Positions 8,332 through 16,011 of a stretch of DNA of 64,000 nucleotides are shown piece by piece. The notes beneath the pieces are model-generated. The model had not been told where the DNA came from, searched no databases, and saw only the letters and a program-made list of their open reading frames with translations. Both the position numbers and the translations under genes were made by a program. This stretch comes from Gluconacetobacter takamatsuzukensis (GTDB taxonomy: Bacteria; Pseudomonadota; Alphaproteobacteria; Acetobacterales; Acetobacteraceae). The stretch lies in the NCBI RefSeq assembly GCF_014174275.1, contig NZ_JABEQK010000009.1, positions 110,074 through 174,073 of the forward strand. Direction: 5' to 3'. Position 1 is the first letter of the stretch; each line of letters opens with the position of its first letter.

Positions 8332-8822
8332 GGCGTGGCGCCCGGCGCGGGGGACGCTGCGAGAGAACCTGCGGCGGGAACAGACGACATGCCGGCCTCA
8401 CTGCCCTCTTCCTGACCCTGTAGATTGACCAGCGCCACTTTGAGGTATCCGGCGGAGCGAAGCTTATCCATCACGCCCATCAGCGTGCCGTAATCGACAC
8501 TCTTGTCGGCGCGCAGAAAGATCCGCTCGTCCTTGTTGTCCTTGGTCGCGGTGGCCAGTGCCGACGGCAGGGCGTCGGCGGTGATATCGTCCTCACCCAG
8601 AGCCAGGTTATGATCGGCCTTGACGGTCAGGAACACCGGATCGTCCGGCCGTGGCGCCGGTTTTTCGGTCGAGGACGGCAGGTCCACCGGCACGTTCACC
8701 GTGGTCAGCGGGGCGGTGACCATGAAGATCACCAGCAGGACCAGCATCACGTCGATAAACGGCGTGACATTGATCTCGCTCGCCTCATGCGGGCTTTCAT
8801 CGGCGTGGCGGATGCGGATCAT
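8328..8822 (-). CDS. exbD: Biopolymer transporter ExbD (left cassette)
   Basis: This 164-residue subunit of the ExbB-ExbD proton-driven motor energises TonB. A short cytoplasmic N-terminus (HADESPHEASEINVTPFID) leads into the single helix VMLVLLVIFMVTAPL, with the essential proton-carrying Asp in TPFIDV. The periplasmic domain (about 50-140) contains VFLTVKADHNLALG and ERIFLRADKSVDYGTLMGVM. A Ser/Pro/Ala-rich tail ends the protein. GGGGAG inside the end of exbB serves as ribosome site, 6 nt separating the genes. Nearly the same protein is encoded at 26323-26835. Confidence 0.93.
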   Translation of the reverse strand: MIRIRHADESPHEASEINVTPFIDVMLVLLVIFMVTAPLTTVNVPVDLPSSTEKPAPRPDDPVFLTVKADHNLALGEDDITADALPSALATATKDNKDERIFLRADKSVDYGTLMGVMDKLRSAGYLKVALVNLQGQEEGSEAGMSSVPAAGSLAASPAPGATP

Positions 8823-8828
8823 TGATGC

Positions 8829-9557
8829 TCACTCCCCGGCCATGCGGGACGCGCCGAGCCGGACCACCTGCCCGCTGGCGGTCAGCGCCTGCATCCGTCC
8901 CAGATCGCGCGAGACCAGCCGCATCACCAGCGCCGTCAGGTCGGCCACCTGCGCGCGGCAGGCGGCGGACTGACGGGCAAGGTGGTTGTAGATCACCACC
9001 GCCGGGATGGCAGCGACCAGACCCAGCGCGGTGGCCAGCAGGGCCTCGGCGATGCCGGGGGCGACCACCGCCAGGCTGGTGGCCTTGCTCGCCGCGATGC
9101 CGGTGAAGGAGGTCATGATGCCCCAGACGGTGCCGAACAGGCCGATGAAGGGCGAGGTAGCGCCGATGGTGGCCAGCAGGCCGGTGCCGCCCATCAGGCG
9201 GCGGCCCTCGGCGGCCTCCAACCGCTCCAGATGCAGGACGATACGCTCCTTGAGCCCTTCCCGGTCGTCGGGAATATCGTGCGACTGCCTGCGCTCCGCT
9301 TCGGCCGCCATGACCAGACGATGGGCGATGCCACCATGCTCGCGGGTCCATTCTTCGCCCAGATCGAGCGTGCCTGCATTCGCCAGAGCACGTTCCGCCC
9401 TGTTCAGTTGCAGGCGGATACGGAGCAGTTCGACCGACTTGGCGATCAGGATCGTCCAGGTCAGCAGCGAGGCCACGGCCAGCAGGGTCATCACGCACCG
9501 GACCACCGGCCCGGCATTGAGGAACATCTCCCACGGAGAAAACGAAATCGGAGTCAT
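8829..9557 (-). CDS. exbB: Proton channel subunit ExbB (left cassette)
   Basis: This 242-residue inner-membrane protein is of the MotA/TolQ/ExbB family. Helix 1 is at about 18-40 ([20 protein letters not shown]). A cytoplasmic domain with [20 protein letters not shown] follows, then helices 2 and 3 with the family signature [21 protein letters not shown] (shown in part) and [20 protein letters not shown]. The ATG at 9557 is chosen because CTGGAGG lies 7 nt upstream and the start overlaps the stop of the preceding small membrane gene. The DNA of the cytoplasmic and helix 2-3 region is almost the same as in the inverted copy at 25565-26317, making an inverted repeat across 16 kb. Confidence 0.93.
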   Translation of the reverse strand: MTPISFSPWEMFLNAGPVVRCVMTLLAVASLLTWTILIAKSVELLRIRLQLNRAERALANAGTLDLGEEWTREHGGIAHRLVMAAEAERRQSHDIPDDREGLKERIVLHLERLEAAEGRRLMGGTGLLATIGATSPFIGLFGTVWGIMTSFTGIAASKATSLAVVAPGIAEALLATALGLVAAIPAVVIYNHLARQSAACRAQVADLTALVMRLVSRDLGRMQALTASGQVVRLGASRMAGE

Positions 9558-9790
9558 CAGCCACCTCCAGAGGACGGCGCGAGAAAGGCCCGTGCAAGAC
9601 ACGTGAAGGCCACGATGAGAGGGATGGACAGAGCCGCCCAGGACAAGGGAAGCCAGATGCCGCGCTGGCCGAGCAGCGCTGAGAACAGCCCAAACAAGGT
9701 GAGCACACCCAGCATGATCGGCCATGGCCAGACGGCAATGGCGCGGCGAGCGGGCTGAGGCGCAAGCGATTCAGGGGGAAGCAGGCTCAT
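9557..9790 (-). CDS. Small two-helix membrane protein between pepSY and exbB
   Basis: This 77-residue protein has two predicted membrane segments ([20 protein letters not shown] and [20 protein letters not shown]) after a Pro-rich cytoplasmic start. The start overlaps the stop of the PepSY gene (ATGA) and its stop overlaps exbB, so it is translated within a fully coupled operon. It resembles the small DUF3649- or DUF3325-like membrane proteins that accompany PepSY proteins in siderophore-uptake loci, but I cannot assign a family. The right cassette lacks an equivalent. Confidence 0.7.
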   Translation of the reverse strand: MSLLPPESLAPQPARRAIAVWPWPIMLGVLTLFGLFSALLGQRGIWLPLSWAALSIPLIVAFTCLARAFLAPSSGGG

Positions 9791-11013
9791 GGAAGCGCCT
9801 CCATGACCACCGTTTCGCTGTCCAGATCGAACCCGAGGGCACGAAGGCGGGTGTCGGTCGCCACCTTCCGCTTGGCCGCCCAAAGCACGATGCCGCTGAT
9901 CAGGACGGCGATCACCACCAGATCCAGCCACGCCCAGAGGATCTTGAGCGGCATTCCGCCATAGTCACCAAAATGCAGAGGCCGGGAAATTTCGAGAAAG
10001 CGCAGATACCAGGGCATCGGATAGGCCCCCGTCAGTTCGCCCGTACGCGCATCGACCAGGATCGGCGTGAACAGTCGCGCCCGCAGCGGCGTCGCCCCCC
10101 GCGTCCACAGCACGTAATGGACAGGGCTGCCAAAGGGGGCGCCGGGAAAGGCCAGGCCCGTCACCTCGTTGCCGGGGGACGCCTTGGCCGCCACGTCAAA
10201 GGCTGCCTGGACAGAGGACAGATGGTCCTGCGCGGCGACCGGCAGGTTTGCATAGGGTTTGAGAATCTGGCGAACATCGGTGACGCGCCAGAGGCCGAAA
10301 AGCGGGGTCTGGAGTTCGTTGATGAAACCGGTGAAGCCGACCACCAGCGCCCAGACCAGCGTGGCGGCACCCAGCAGATTGTGCAGATCCAGCCAGGTCA
10401 GGCGCGCCGCCCGGTCCCGCCGCACCGCGCCGAATGGCAGCCGCTTCATGAAGCGGCCGTAAAGGACCGTGCCCGAAACCAGGGACGCCACGAACAGCCC
10501 CCCCATCGCCCCCATGAACAGCGCACCCGGCAGGCCCGCGAACAGATTCATGTGCAGGCGCGTGCATGTGCCCAGGATGATCCCTGTCCAGGTCCGGGGG
10601 GCGGGCTTGTCGGCAGGGGGCGACTGTTCGACCACCTTTGCCGTGCGGGCATCGAACTTGATCCAGTGGCCGGAATGGCGATTGGGAAATTTCTCGTCGT
10701 CCTTCAGGGCCTGCCAGCTTGGCGCCATGGAAACCAGGACCGCCGGCTCGTCATCGTCCGGCGAAACCTGGGTGACGATATGGCTGGGATACAGTGCCCG
10801 GGCGTTTTCCACGATGACATCGAGGCTGGCATTCGGCGTACCGGGCGGCAGCACCGCGTAAGGTGGATCGTCGTCGCCGACAAAGGTGTCCCAGATCTGC
10901 TCGGAGAACAGCATCGGCAAGCCCGTCACGCAGACGACCAGCAGGAACAGCGTGCAGGCCAGGCTCGTCCATTTATGGACGACGAACCAGCGGCGAAGCG
11001 TGGCCGTGGTCAT
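9787..11013 (-). CDS. PepSY-associated transmembrane protein (PiuB/ferric-reductase-like)
   Basis: This roughly 408-residue inner-membrane protein has four predicted helices: about 15-35 (SLACTLFLLVVCVTGLPML), about 160-185 (ALFMGAMGGLFVASLVSG), about 205-230 (LGAATLVWALVVGFTGF) and about 355-380 (WLDLVVIAVLISGIVLWAA). The conserved His of RWFVVHKW, CTRLHMNLF, WLDLHNLLG and SRPLHFGDYGG are candidate haem ligands. The family (PepSY_TM) includes proteins implicated in reducing Fe(III)-siderophores at the inner membrane, such as PiuB-like and FsrB-like members. Start choice is uncertain: ATG 11013 or ATG 11025, neither with a strong ribosome site. It heads the operon pepSY-small-exbB-exbD-tonB-furlike behind an ECF-type promoter at 11185-11210. 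Confidence 0.85.
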   Translation of the reverse strand: MTTATLRRWFVVHKWTSLACTLFLLVVCVTGLPMLFSEQIWDTFVGDDDPPYAVLPPGTPNASLDVIVENARALYPSHIVTQVSPDDDEPAVLVSMAPSWQALKDDEKFPNRHSGHWIKFDARTAKVVEQSPPADKPAPRTWTGIILGTCTRLHMNLFAGLPGALFMGAMGGLFVASLVSGTVLYGRFMKRLPFGAVRRDRAARLTWLDLHNLLGAATLVWALVVGFTGFINELQTPLFGLWRVTDVRQILKPYANLPVAAQDHLSSVQAAFDVAAKASPGNEVTGLAFPGAPFGSPVHYVLWTRGATPLRARLFTPILVDARTGELTGAYPMPWYLRFLEISRPLHFGDYGGMPLKILWAWLDLVVIAVLISGIVLWAAKRKVATDTRLRALGFDLDSETVVMEALP

Positions 11014-11184
11014 TGCGCCGCGCATCCGACGGATGTGGGTAAGTCTCGTTCGCAACTGAACGACCCACACATCACCAAAATCCACCTTTCCATCCCTGCC
11101 TCCACGGGTGCGTTGACCCTTGGGCCTTTAACCCAGGCCGGTCCCAGCGATCGTCGGCTCCGCCAGAACAGGCCTCTATTATCC

Positions 11185-11210
11185 AAGACGATAGAGAGGG
11201 CGCGTTTTCC
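11185..11210 (-). promoter_or_regulatory. ECF-type promoter for pepSY-exbBD-tonB
   Basis: Reading the minus strand, GGAAAA (11210-11205) is followed 14 nt later by CGTCTT (11190-11185). The GGAAAA-to-CGT distance (20 nt) is the same at four other sites in the island. It lies about 170 bp upstream of the pepSY start, in the 450-bp region shared with the divergent transducer gene. It is probably recognised by one or both FecI-type sigma factors of the island. Confidence 0.65.
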
Positions 11211-11327
11211 AGCAGCTGACGGAGAAAAATCATCCGGCGAAGGCAGATACGTCCATTTTACGCCGCGCTTCGAAAGCCACACCCGCGCCACGTTCGGAAA
11301 AAAACCGGCTTCCGACCGAATTTCATT

Positions 11328-11353
11328 GGAAAAATCTTCCACCCCATCGTGAT
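11328..11353 (+). promoter_or_regulatory. ECF-type promoter for transducer 1
   Basis: GGAAAA at 11328-11333 and CGTGAT at 11348-11353 have the island's common geometry, although the -10-like element differs from the CGTCT of other copies. About 15 nt beyond the -10 a leader begins (11369-11389, GCGAATGCAAGGTATTCT) which is nearly repeated upstream of transducer 2. The 11014-11463 region otherwise holds only the divergent promoter and no gene that I can support. Confidence 0.6.
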
Positions 11354-11463
11354 GCCTAATAGGAAGGTGCGAATGCAAGGTATTCTCAATATGACCTGTG
11401 GGAATACGTGGCAAGCGCACCCGGAATACACGCGCGAGCAGGCGCAGATGAGGAGCGTAAAGG

Positions 11464-14058
11464 GTGACGCGATCGACCGAGACCCGGCGGGATGACCGGA
11501 AAACGACATGCAACGGATTGCTGCTGGCAGCCACGGCGGCCGCCACGCTGGCGCTTGCGGCGCCGGCCTTCTCCCAGACGACCGGCACGGTCGCGGCAGC
11601 CAGCCAGGAGACGCGCACCTATGATATCGGCACGCAGCCTCTCGCCTCCGCGCTGATGGGCTTCGGAAAGCAATCCGGCTTGCAGATCACGGCGGGCGGA
11701 GAGCTTCTGCGCGGGGTGAACACATCGGGCGTCCATGGGCGCCTCACGTCCCGCCAGGCGCTCGGGCAGCTTCTCTCGGGCACCGGCCTGACATACACAC
11801 CTGCCGGAAGCGGCACCATCGTGTTGACCCAGGCCTTGGCCGCGGCGATCACCCTGGGCCCGGTTCGTATCGGGGGCAATCTGTCCTCCCGTCAGGATCC
11901 GGGCGGCCCGGGGGTGGGTTATGTCGCCACCCGCACCATGGCTGGCTCAAAAACCGATACCCCGATCATCGAAATCCCGAATTCGATTCACGTCATCACC
12001 AAGCAGCAGATGATCGATCAGCAACCCCAGAACGTCATGGAGGCCCTGCGCTACATGCCGGGCGTCAGCGTCGAGGCGTTCGGTGCCTTCGGCAACGGCC
12101 CGGCCAGCGGACAGAATCCCGGCGCGATCCAGCAGCGCGGGTTCAATACCGCGCAATTCGTCGATGGCTTGCGCTCCTATTCCGCTAGCGCCGGGGAAAC
12201 CTCATTTCTGGAACGGATCGAGGTCATGAACGGCCCGGCCTCGGTGCTGTACGGCCAGAGCACGCCCGGCGGCATCATCGACATGACCCTGAAAAAACCG
12301 ACCGATACGCCGCTCCATAACGCCACGCTTGGTTTTGGCAACTGGGGACGATACGAAGCGACCTTCGATGTCAGCGACAAGGTCAACCGCTCCGGCAGCG
12401 TGCGTTACCGCATCGCGGCAATCGGCGTGACACAGGGCTCGCAGACGGATCATGTGGATTATCACCGGGTCGGCGTGCTGCCGTCCATCACCTGGGATAT
12501 CGACCCGAAAACCAGCCTCACGCTGGTCGGCTCCTATATGTACACACCGGGAGACGGCACGAACTGGACACAGCTTCCACCCGCCATCCTTCTGAACGTC
12601 AATCACTATGGGCGCATCCCCCGCAGCCGCTTTCTCGGCGACCCGAACTGGAACGTGTCCGGCCAGAAGGATGCGCTGATCGAATACCAGTTTCGGCACA
12701 GCTTCAATCGCTGGATCGATTTCAGCCAGAACCTGCGATGGGAACGATCCGAAGACTTCGAAAAGAGACTCACGCGTGGGGTTATCATCCTTCCAGACCT
12801 TTACGGACGCGGCGCCTACGAAGGCGGGGGACGCGCCTCGACCGTTGGCCTCGACACGAGAGTCGGCGGGAAATTCTCCATTGGCCCGGTGCATAACAAT
12901 TGGATCGTCGGCACCGATTTCCGTGAATATGATGACAAGAACGGTACCACGTCCGACGACACGCCGGGATATAACGGATATCCCGGATCAGATGGCTACT
13001 CGTTCGTGAACGTCTATGATCCGCACAGCAACTATGTTCCGTGCATCAACATTCACTCATCGACCTGTCTCAATTATGTCTATGGAAGCAACGCCTCCTA
13101 TTTTCAGGAAGGTGTCTATTTTCAGGATCAGATCAAATATAAAGGGCTTTCCGTGATTCTCGGCGGCCGTCAGGACTGGATCAATTATCACGGATATACC
13201 GAGTCAGGATCGAACGAAAATGCGACCAGTACTTACATCCTGACGAAAAGCCACAACCTGCCGCGGCCGCAGAGCGCGTTCACATGGAGGGCAGGTCTGG
13301 TCTACAAATTCGATTTCGGCCTCGCCCCTTATTTCAGCTATTCGACCTCCTTCGTCCCGCAGAGCTTCGGCCAGAGAAACTGGGAAGGAAAACTGTTTCC
13401 TCCCCTGACCGGCAAGCAATTGGAAGCGGGGATGAAATACGAATCCCCCGATCACAATATCTTTCTGTCAGCCGCAGCATTCCGCATCGAGGAAAATCAT
13501 TTCCTGGTCAACGATCCGCTTCATGATTCCTTTTCCAGCGATGCCGGAAAGGCCCGTTCGCAGGGGTTCGAGCTTGCCGCCAATGCGAATTTCACCCGCG
13601 ACCTGCGCTTCAACGCGTCCTACACCTATGAGGACGTGACCTATCTCGACAGCAACCTTTCCAGCACGCAGAAATTTCCTGATGGCAGCACCGGCAACGT
13701 GGTGTCCGAAAAAGGGAAATTCGTGGAAAGTATTCCGCGCAATATGGTGTCAGGATTTCTGGACTATACGCCGCCAGCACAGTTCCTGAAGGGTTTTGGA
13801 ATCAACGGGGGCGTTCGCTACACCGGATTTACCTATTCCGATGCGGTCAACAGTTTCAAGGTGCCCGCCCATGTGCTGTTCGATATCGGCGCGCATTATG
13901 ATTTCGGTCAGGCGCTCCACACGCTCAAAGGACTGCGTGCGCAACTTGCCATTTCCAACCTGACAAACAAATATTACATCGCGTCCTGCGGCGGCACCTA
14001 TTCCTGCTATATCGGACAAGGCCGCCGCGTTTACGGCAATCTCTCCTATAGCTGGTAA
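11464..14058 (+). CDS. TonB-dependent siderophore transducer 1 (STN-plug-barrel)
   Basis: This 864-residue outer-membrane receptor has a signalling domain. A signal peptide occupies about 1-38 (LLLAATAAATLALAAPAFS). An STN domain spans about 50-125 (YDIGTQPLASALMGFGKQSG, GVNTSGVHGRLTSRQALGQL), a plug about 155-290 (DTPIIEIPNSIHVITKQQM, ALRYMPGV, IQQRGF, ERIEVMNGPASVLYGQ) and a barrel runs to the C-terminal ...YGNLSYSW ending in Trp. A possible TonB box lies at ITLGPVRIGG. The start is a GTG with GAGGAG upstream, as in transducer 2. The STN domain should contact the periplasmic part of a FecR-type anti-sigma factor, so ligand binding switches on sigma activity. The barrel is FhuA/FpvA-like, suggesting a hydroxamate or mixed siderophore; the ligand is unknown. 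Confidence 0.9.
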   Translation: MTRSTETRRDDRKTTCNGLLLAATAAATLALAAPAFSQTTGTVAAASQETRTYDIGTQPLASALMGFGKQSGLQITAGGELLRGVNTSGVHGRLTSRQALGQLLSGTGLTYTPAGSGTIVLTQALAAAITLGPVRIGGNLSSRQDPGGPGVGYVATRTMAGSKTDTPIIEIPNSIHVITKQQMIDQQPQNVMEALRYMPGVSVEAFGAFGNGPASGQNPGAIQQRGFNTAQFVDGLRSYSASAGETSFLERIEVMNGPASVLYGQSTPGGIIDMTLKKPTDTPLHNATLGFGNWGRYEATFDVSDKVNRSGSVRYRIAAIGVTQGSQTDHVDYHRVGVLPSITWDIDPKTSLTLVGSYMYTPGDGTNWTQLPPAILLNVNHYGRIPRSRFLGDPNWNVSGQKDALIEYQFRHSFNRWIDFSQNLRWERSEDFEKRLTRGVIILPDLYGRGAYEGGGRASTVGLDTRVGGKFSIGPVHNNWIVGTDFREYDDKNGTTSDDTPGYNGYPGSDGYSFVNVYDPHSNYVPCINIHSSTCLNYVYGSNASYFQEGVYFQDQIKYKGLSVILGGRQDWINYHGYTESGSNENATSTYILTKSHNLPRPQSAFTWRAGLVYKFDFGLAPYFSYSTSFVPQSFGQRNWEGKLFPPLTGKQLEAGMKYESPDHNIFLSAAAFRIEENHFLVNDPLHDSFSSDAGKARSQGFELAANANFTRDLRFNASYTYEDVTYLDSNLSSTQKFPDGSTGNVVSEKGKFVESIPRNMVSGFLDYTPPAQFLKGFGINGGVRYTGFTYSDAVNSFKVPAHVLFDIGAHYDFGQALHTLKGLRAQLAISNLTNKYYIASCGGTYSCYIGQGRRVYGNLSYSW

Positions 14059-14219
14059 CGGGGCAGCCCCTGGATCTCTGCGCCGTGAACGCAGGCCGGA
14101 TATTCTCGTTGGCTCTTGCTTTCCCGCGCGCGTTCGCCTAACCGAAGTTAAGATTTATTCGCACTACGAGGCGGCATGAGATCATGCCGCCGCCATGCGC
14201 GGGCGCGGAGGAAGGTGGC

Positions 14220-14732
14220 GTGACGCAGGAGGGTGCATTACTGGCGCTGTACCTCGCAAACCGCCGCGATCTTGTGAACTACGCCAACAGCTTTACCGGC
14301 GACCTGTTCCGCGCCGAGGATATCGTGCAGGAGGCATGGCTGCGGCTCGTGGATGCATCCCGGCGGAGCAGCTTCCACGCGCCACGCAGCTATCTCTACA
14401 GCATCGTGCGCAATCTCGCCCTGGATGAGCGCCGCCGGGGTCGGCGGGAGGGCCTGCACCTCGCGCCCGACCCGATCGATATCGTCGCCGACACCGTTGC
14501 CGCCGATCCGCCCGATGCCGAGCAGGCGCTCGCGGATCATGAGGAAATGGACCGGCTGCGTACAGCAATCGCCGAACTGCCCGAGCGCACGCGCATCGCC
14601 TTCGAAATGCACCGCTTCGGCGACCGCAAACTGCGCGAGATCGCGTCCTTCCTCGGCATTTCCGTGTCCGGCGCCGGCCAGCTCGTTGCCGAGGCTCTGG
14701 AGCACTGCAAGGCGCGGTTGAACCGTTCATGA
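14220..14732 (+). CDS. FecI-type ECF sigma factor 1
   Basis: This 170-residue sigma-70 factor is of the iron-starvation ECF group. Region 2 is at about 8-75 (YLANRRDLVNYANSFTG, AEDIVQEAWLRL, SYLYSIVRNLALDERRR) and region 4 at about 110-165 (AELPERTRIAFEMHRFGDRK, LREIASFLGISVSGAGQLV). I chose the GTG at 14220 because GGAGGAAG lies 5 nt before it and the resulting N-terminus aligns with sigma 2; an in-frame ATG at 14184 lacks a good ribosome site. It follows transducer 1 by 160 bp. No clear Fur box was seen upstream. Its anti-sigma partner follows after 139 bp that contain a separate ECF-type promoter. Confidence 0.9.
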   Translation: MTQEGALLALYLANRRDLVNYANSFTGDLFRAEDIVQEAWLRLVDASRRSSFHAPRSYLYSIVRNLALDERRRGRREGLHLAPDPIDIVADTVAADPPDAEQALADHEEMDRLRTAIAELPERTRIAFEMHRFGDRKLREIASFLGISVSGAGQLVAEALEHCKARLNRS

Positions 14733-14776
14733 CAGGCGTCACACAGCCCGCGTCCTACAGCGTGGAGGATTATTTT

Positions 14777-14802
14777 GGAAAAGACCCGGTCCAGGTCGTC
14801 TT
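14777..14802 (+). promoter_or_regulatory. ECF-type promoter for anti-sigma 1
   Basis: GGAAAA (14777-14782), 14 nt, then CGTCTT (14797-14802), between the sigma 1 stop and the anti-sigma 1 start. The spacing equals that of the other four island copies, and the arrangement mirrors the site between sigma 2 and anti-sigma 2. It implies that the anti-sigma gene is itself switched on by an island sigma factor. Confidence 0.65.
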
Positions 14803-14871
14803 ATGGATGAGGGACCGGCTATACGGATCAACCGCGCGGAGCGACGTGGCGTCTCGCGCCGAAGGGTAGGC

Positions 14872-15831
14872 ATGGCGACACACTCAGATCCGGAAAAGCG
14901 ACGGGCCTCGAAGGAGGCCACGGCATGGTTCGTGCTCATGCAGGAAGAGCCGGATGACCCGGACATGCTCGCGCGGTTCACGGCATGGCGATCCGCCTCT
15001 GGCCTGAACAGAGAAGCATGGGACACGATGCAACGCACTGCGGGCCTGATCGCCCGCCTGCCGCCGGCCAATACCGGCGACTGGCGCAACGTGCCGCGCT
15101 ATCAGGCACCGCGCTGGTATCGACGGCCGGCGGCCCGTGCCGCCACTGCCCTCGCCGTGGCTGCCTGCGTGGCGCTTCTTCTGGCCCCGACCGCCCTCCT
15201 CCGACTCCAGGCCGATGACATCACCGGCACTGCCGAAACGCGTGAGATCGCCCTGGGCGATGGTGATTCCGCCCGCCTGGCACCGAAAAGCGCCATCGCA
15301 ATCGACTATGCAGCCGGTCAACGCCATGTCCGGCTGCTGGCCGGCGAGGCGTTCTTCACCGTGCGGCACGATCCTGCCCATCCCTTTACCGTGACAACGG
15401 GCGCGGTGCGCACCACCGATATCGGCACCGCGTTCGATATCCGGCGCGGCGCAAACGATGTCACAGTCGCGGTTCGCGAAGGCCAGGTGCGCGTCGAAGG
15501 CGGAACGGTGCGGGCAGGCGGTGTGGAACTCGGCGCGGGCGAGATCCTGACTATTGGGCCGGAGACCGCCCGCCGCGCCGCCATTGCGCCAGACCATATC
15601 GGCGCCTGGGGCCAGGGGCTGCTCGCGGCCGACGAAGAGCCGATGGGCGAAGTGGTGGATCGCCTGCGCCCATGGCTGGGAGCGCGCGTGGTGATGGCCT
15701 CGCCTCAGGCCGGACGGCATGTAACCGGCGTTTATGACCTGACTGCCCCAGAGGAGGCCCTGCGCGCCGTCGCCAGGGCGCACGGAGCCGAAATTCATCA
15801 TCTTTCGCCCTGGATCGTCGTAGTCCGCTAA
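14872..15831 (+). CDS. FecR-type anti-sigma factor 1
   Basis: This 319-residue inner-membrane signal relay holds an ECF sigma factor until the receptor signals. The cytoplasmic domain (about 1-85) carries ATAWFVLMQEEPDDPD and FTAWRSASGLNREAW. One membrane helix lies at about 92-112 (ALAVAACVALLLAPTALL). The periplasmic FecR domain (about 125-215) has REIALGDGDSARLAPKSAI, GEAFFTVRHDPAHPFTV and TDIGTAFDIRR, and a C-terminal STN-like domain (about 245-319) has HVTGVYDLTAPEEALRAV. The ATG at 14872 is preferred because GAAGGG precedes it and the N-terminus then aligns with anti-sigma 2. An upstream extension to 14803 would run through the -10 of the ECF promoter. Confidence 0.9.
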   Translation: MATHSDPEKRRASKEATAWFVLMQEEPDDPDMLARFTAWRSASGLNREAWDTMQRTAGLIARLPPANTGDWRNVPRYQAPRWYRRPAARAATALAVAACVALLLAPTALLRLQADDITGTAETREIALGDGDSARLAPKSAIAIDYAAGQRHVRLLAGEAFFTVRHDPAHPFTVTTGAVRTTDIGTAFDIRRGANDVTVAVREGQVRVEGGTVRAGGVELGAGEILTIGPETARRAAIAPDHIGAWGQGLLAADEEPMGEVVDRLRPWLGARVVMASPQAGRHVTGVYDLTAPEEALRAVARAHGAEIHHLSPWIVVVR

Positions 15832-15893
15832 TCCGCCGGTTGCCGGACCGCGCCGGGAAAAACCTTTCCGTCGCTCTCTCCGGAACTTTTTTT

Positions 15894-15919
15894 GGAAAAC
15901 GCTTTCGCCCGAACGTCTC
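15894..15919 (+). promoter_or_regulatory. ECF-type promoter for transducer 2
   Basis: GGAAAA (15894-15899), 14 nt, then CGTCTC (15914-15919), about 95 bp upstream of the transducer 2 start. A leader at 15933-15953 (GCGAATGCAAGGAATTCT) nearly repeats the leader of transducer 1 at almost the same distance from the -10-like element. Confidence 0.65.
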
Positions 15920-16011
15920 CGGATAGGGAGATGCGAATGCAAGGAATTCTTAACCACAAGGTCGAGATCCACATGGCGCTCCCTCCGCAACGCGCATGAG
16001 GAGTCGAACGG

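Noticed and set aside
15855..15880. Another GGAAAA-CGT pair upstream of transducer 2
   Set aside because: A GGGAAAAA is present but CGT follows at the wrong distance; only the pair at 15894-15919 fits the common spacing.
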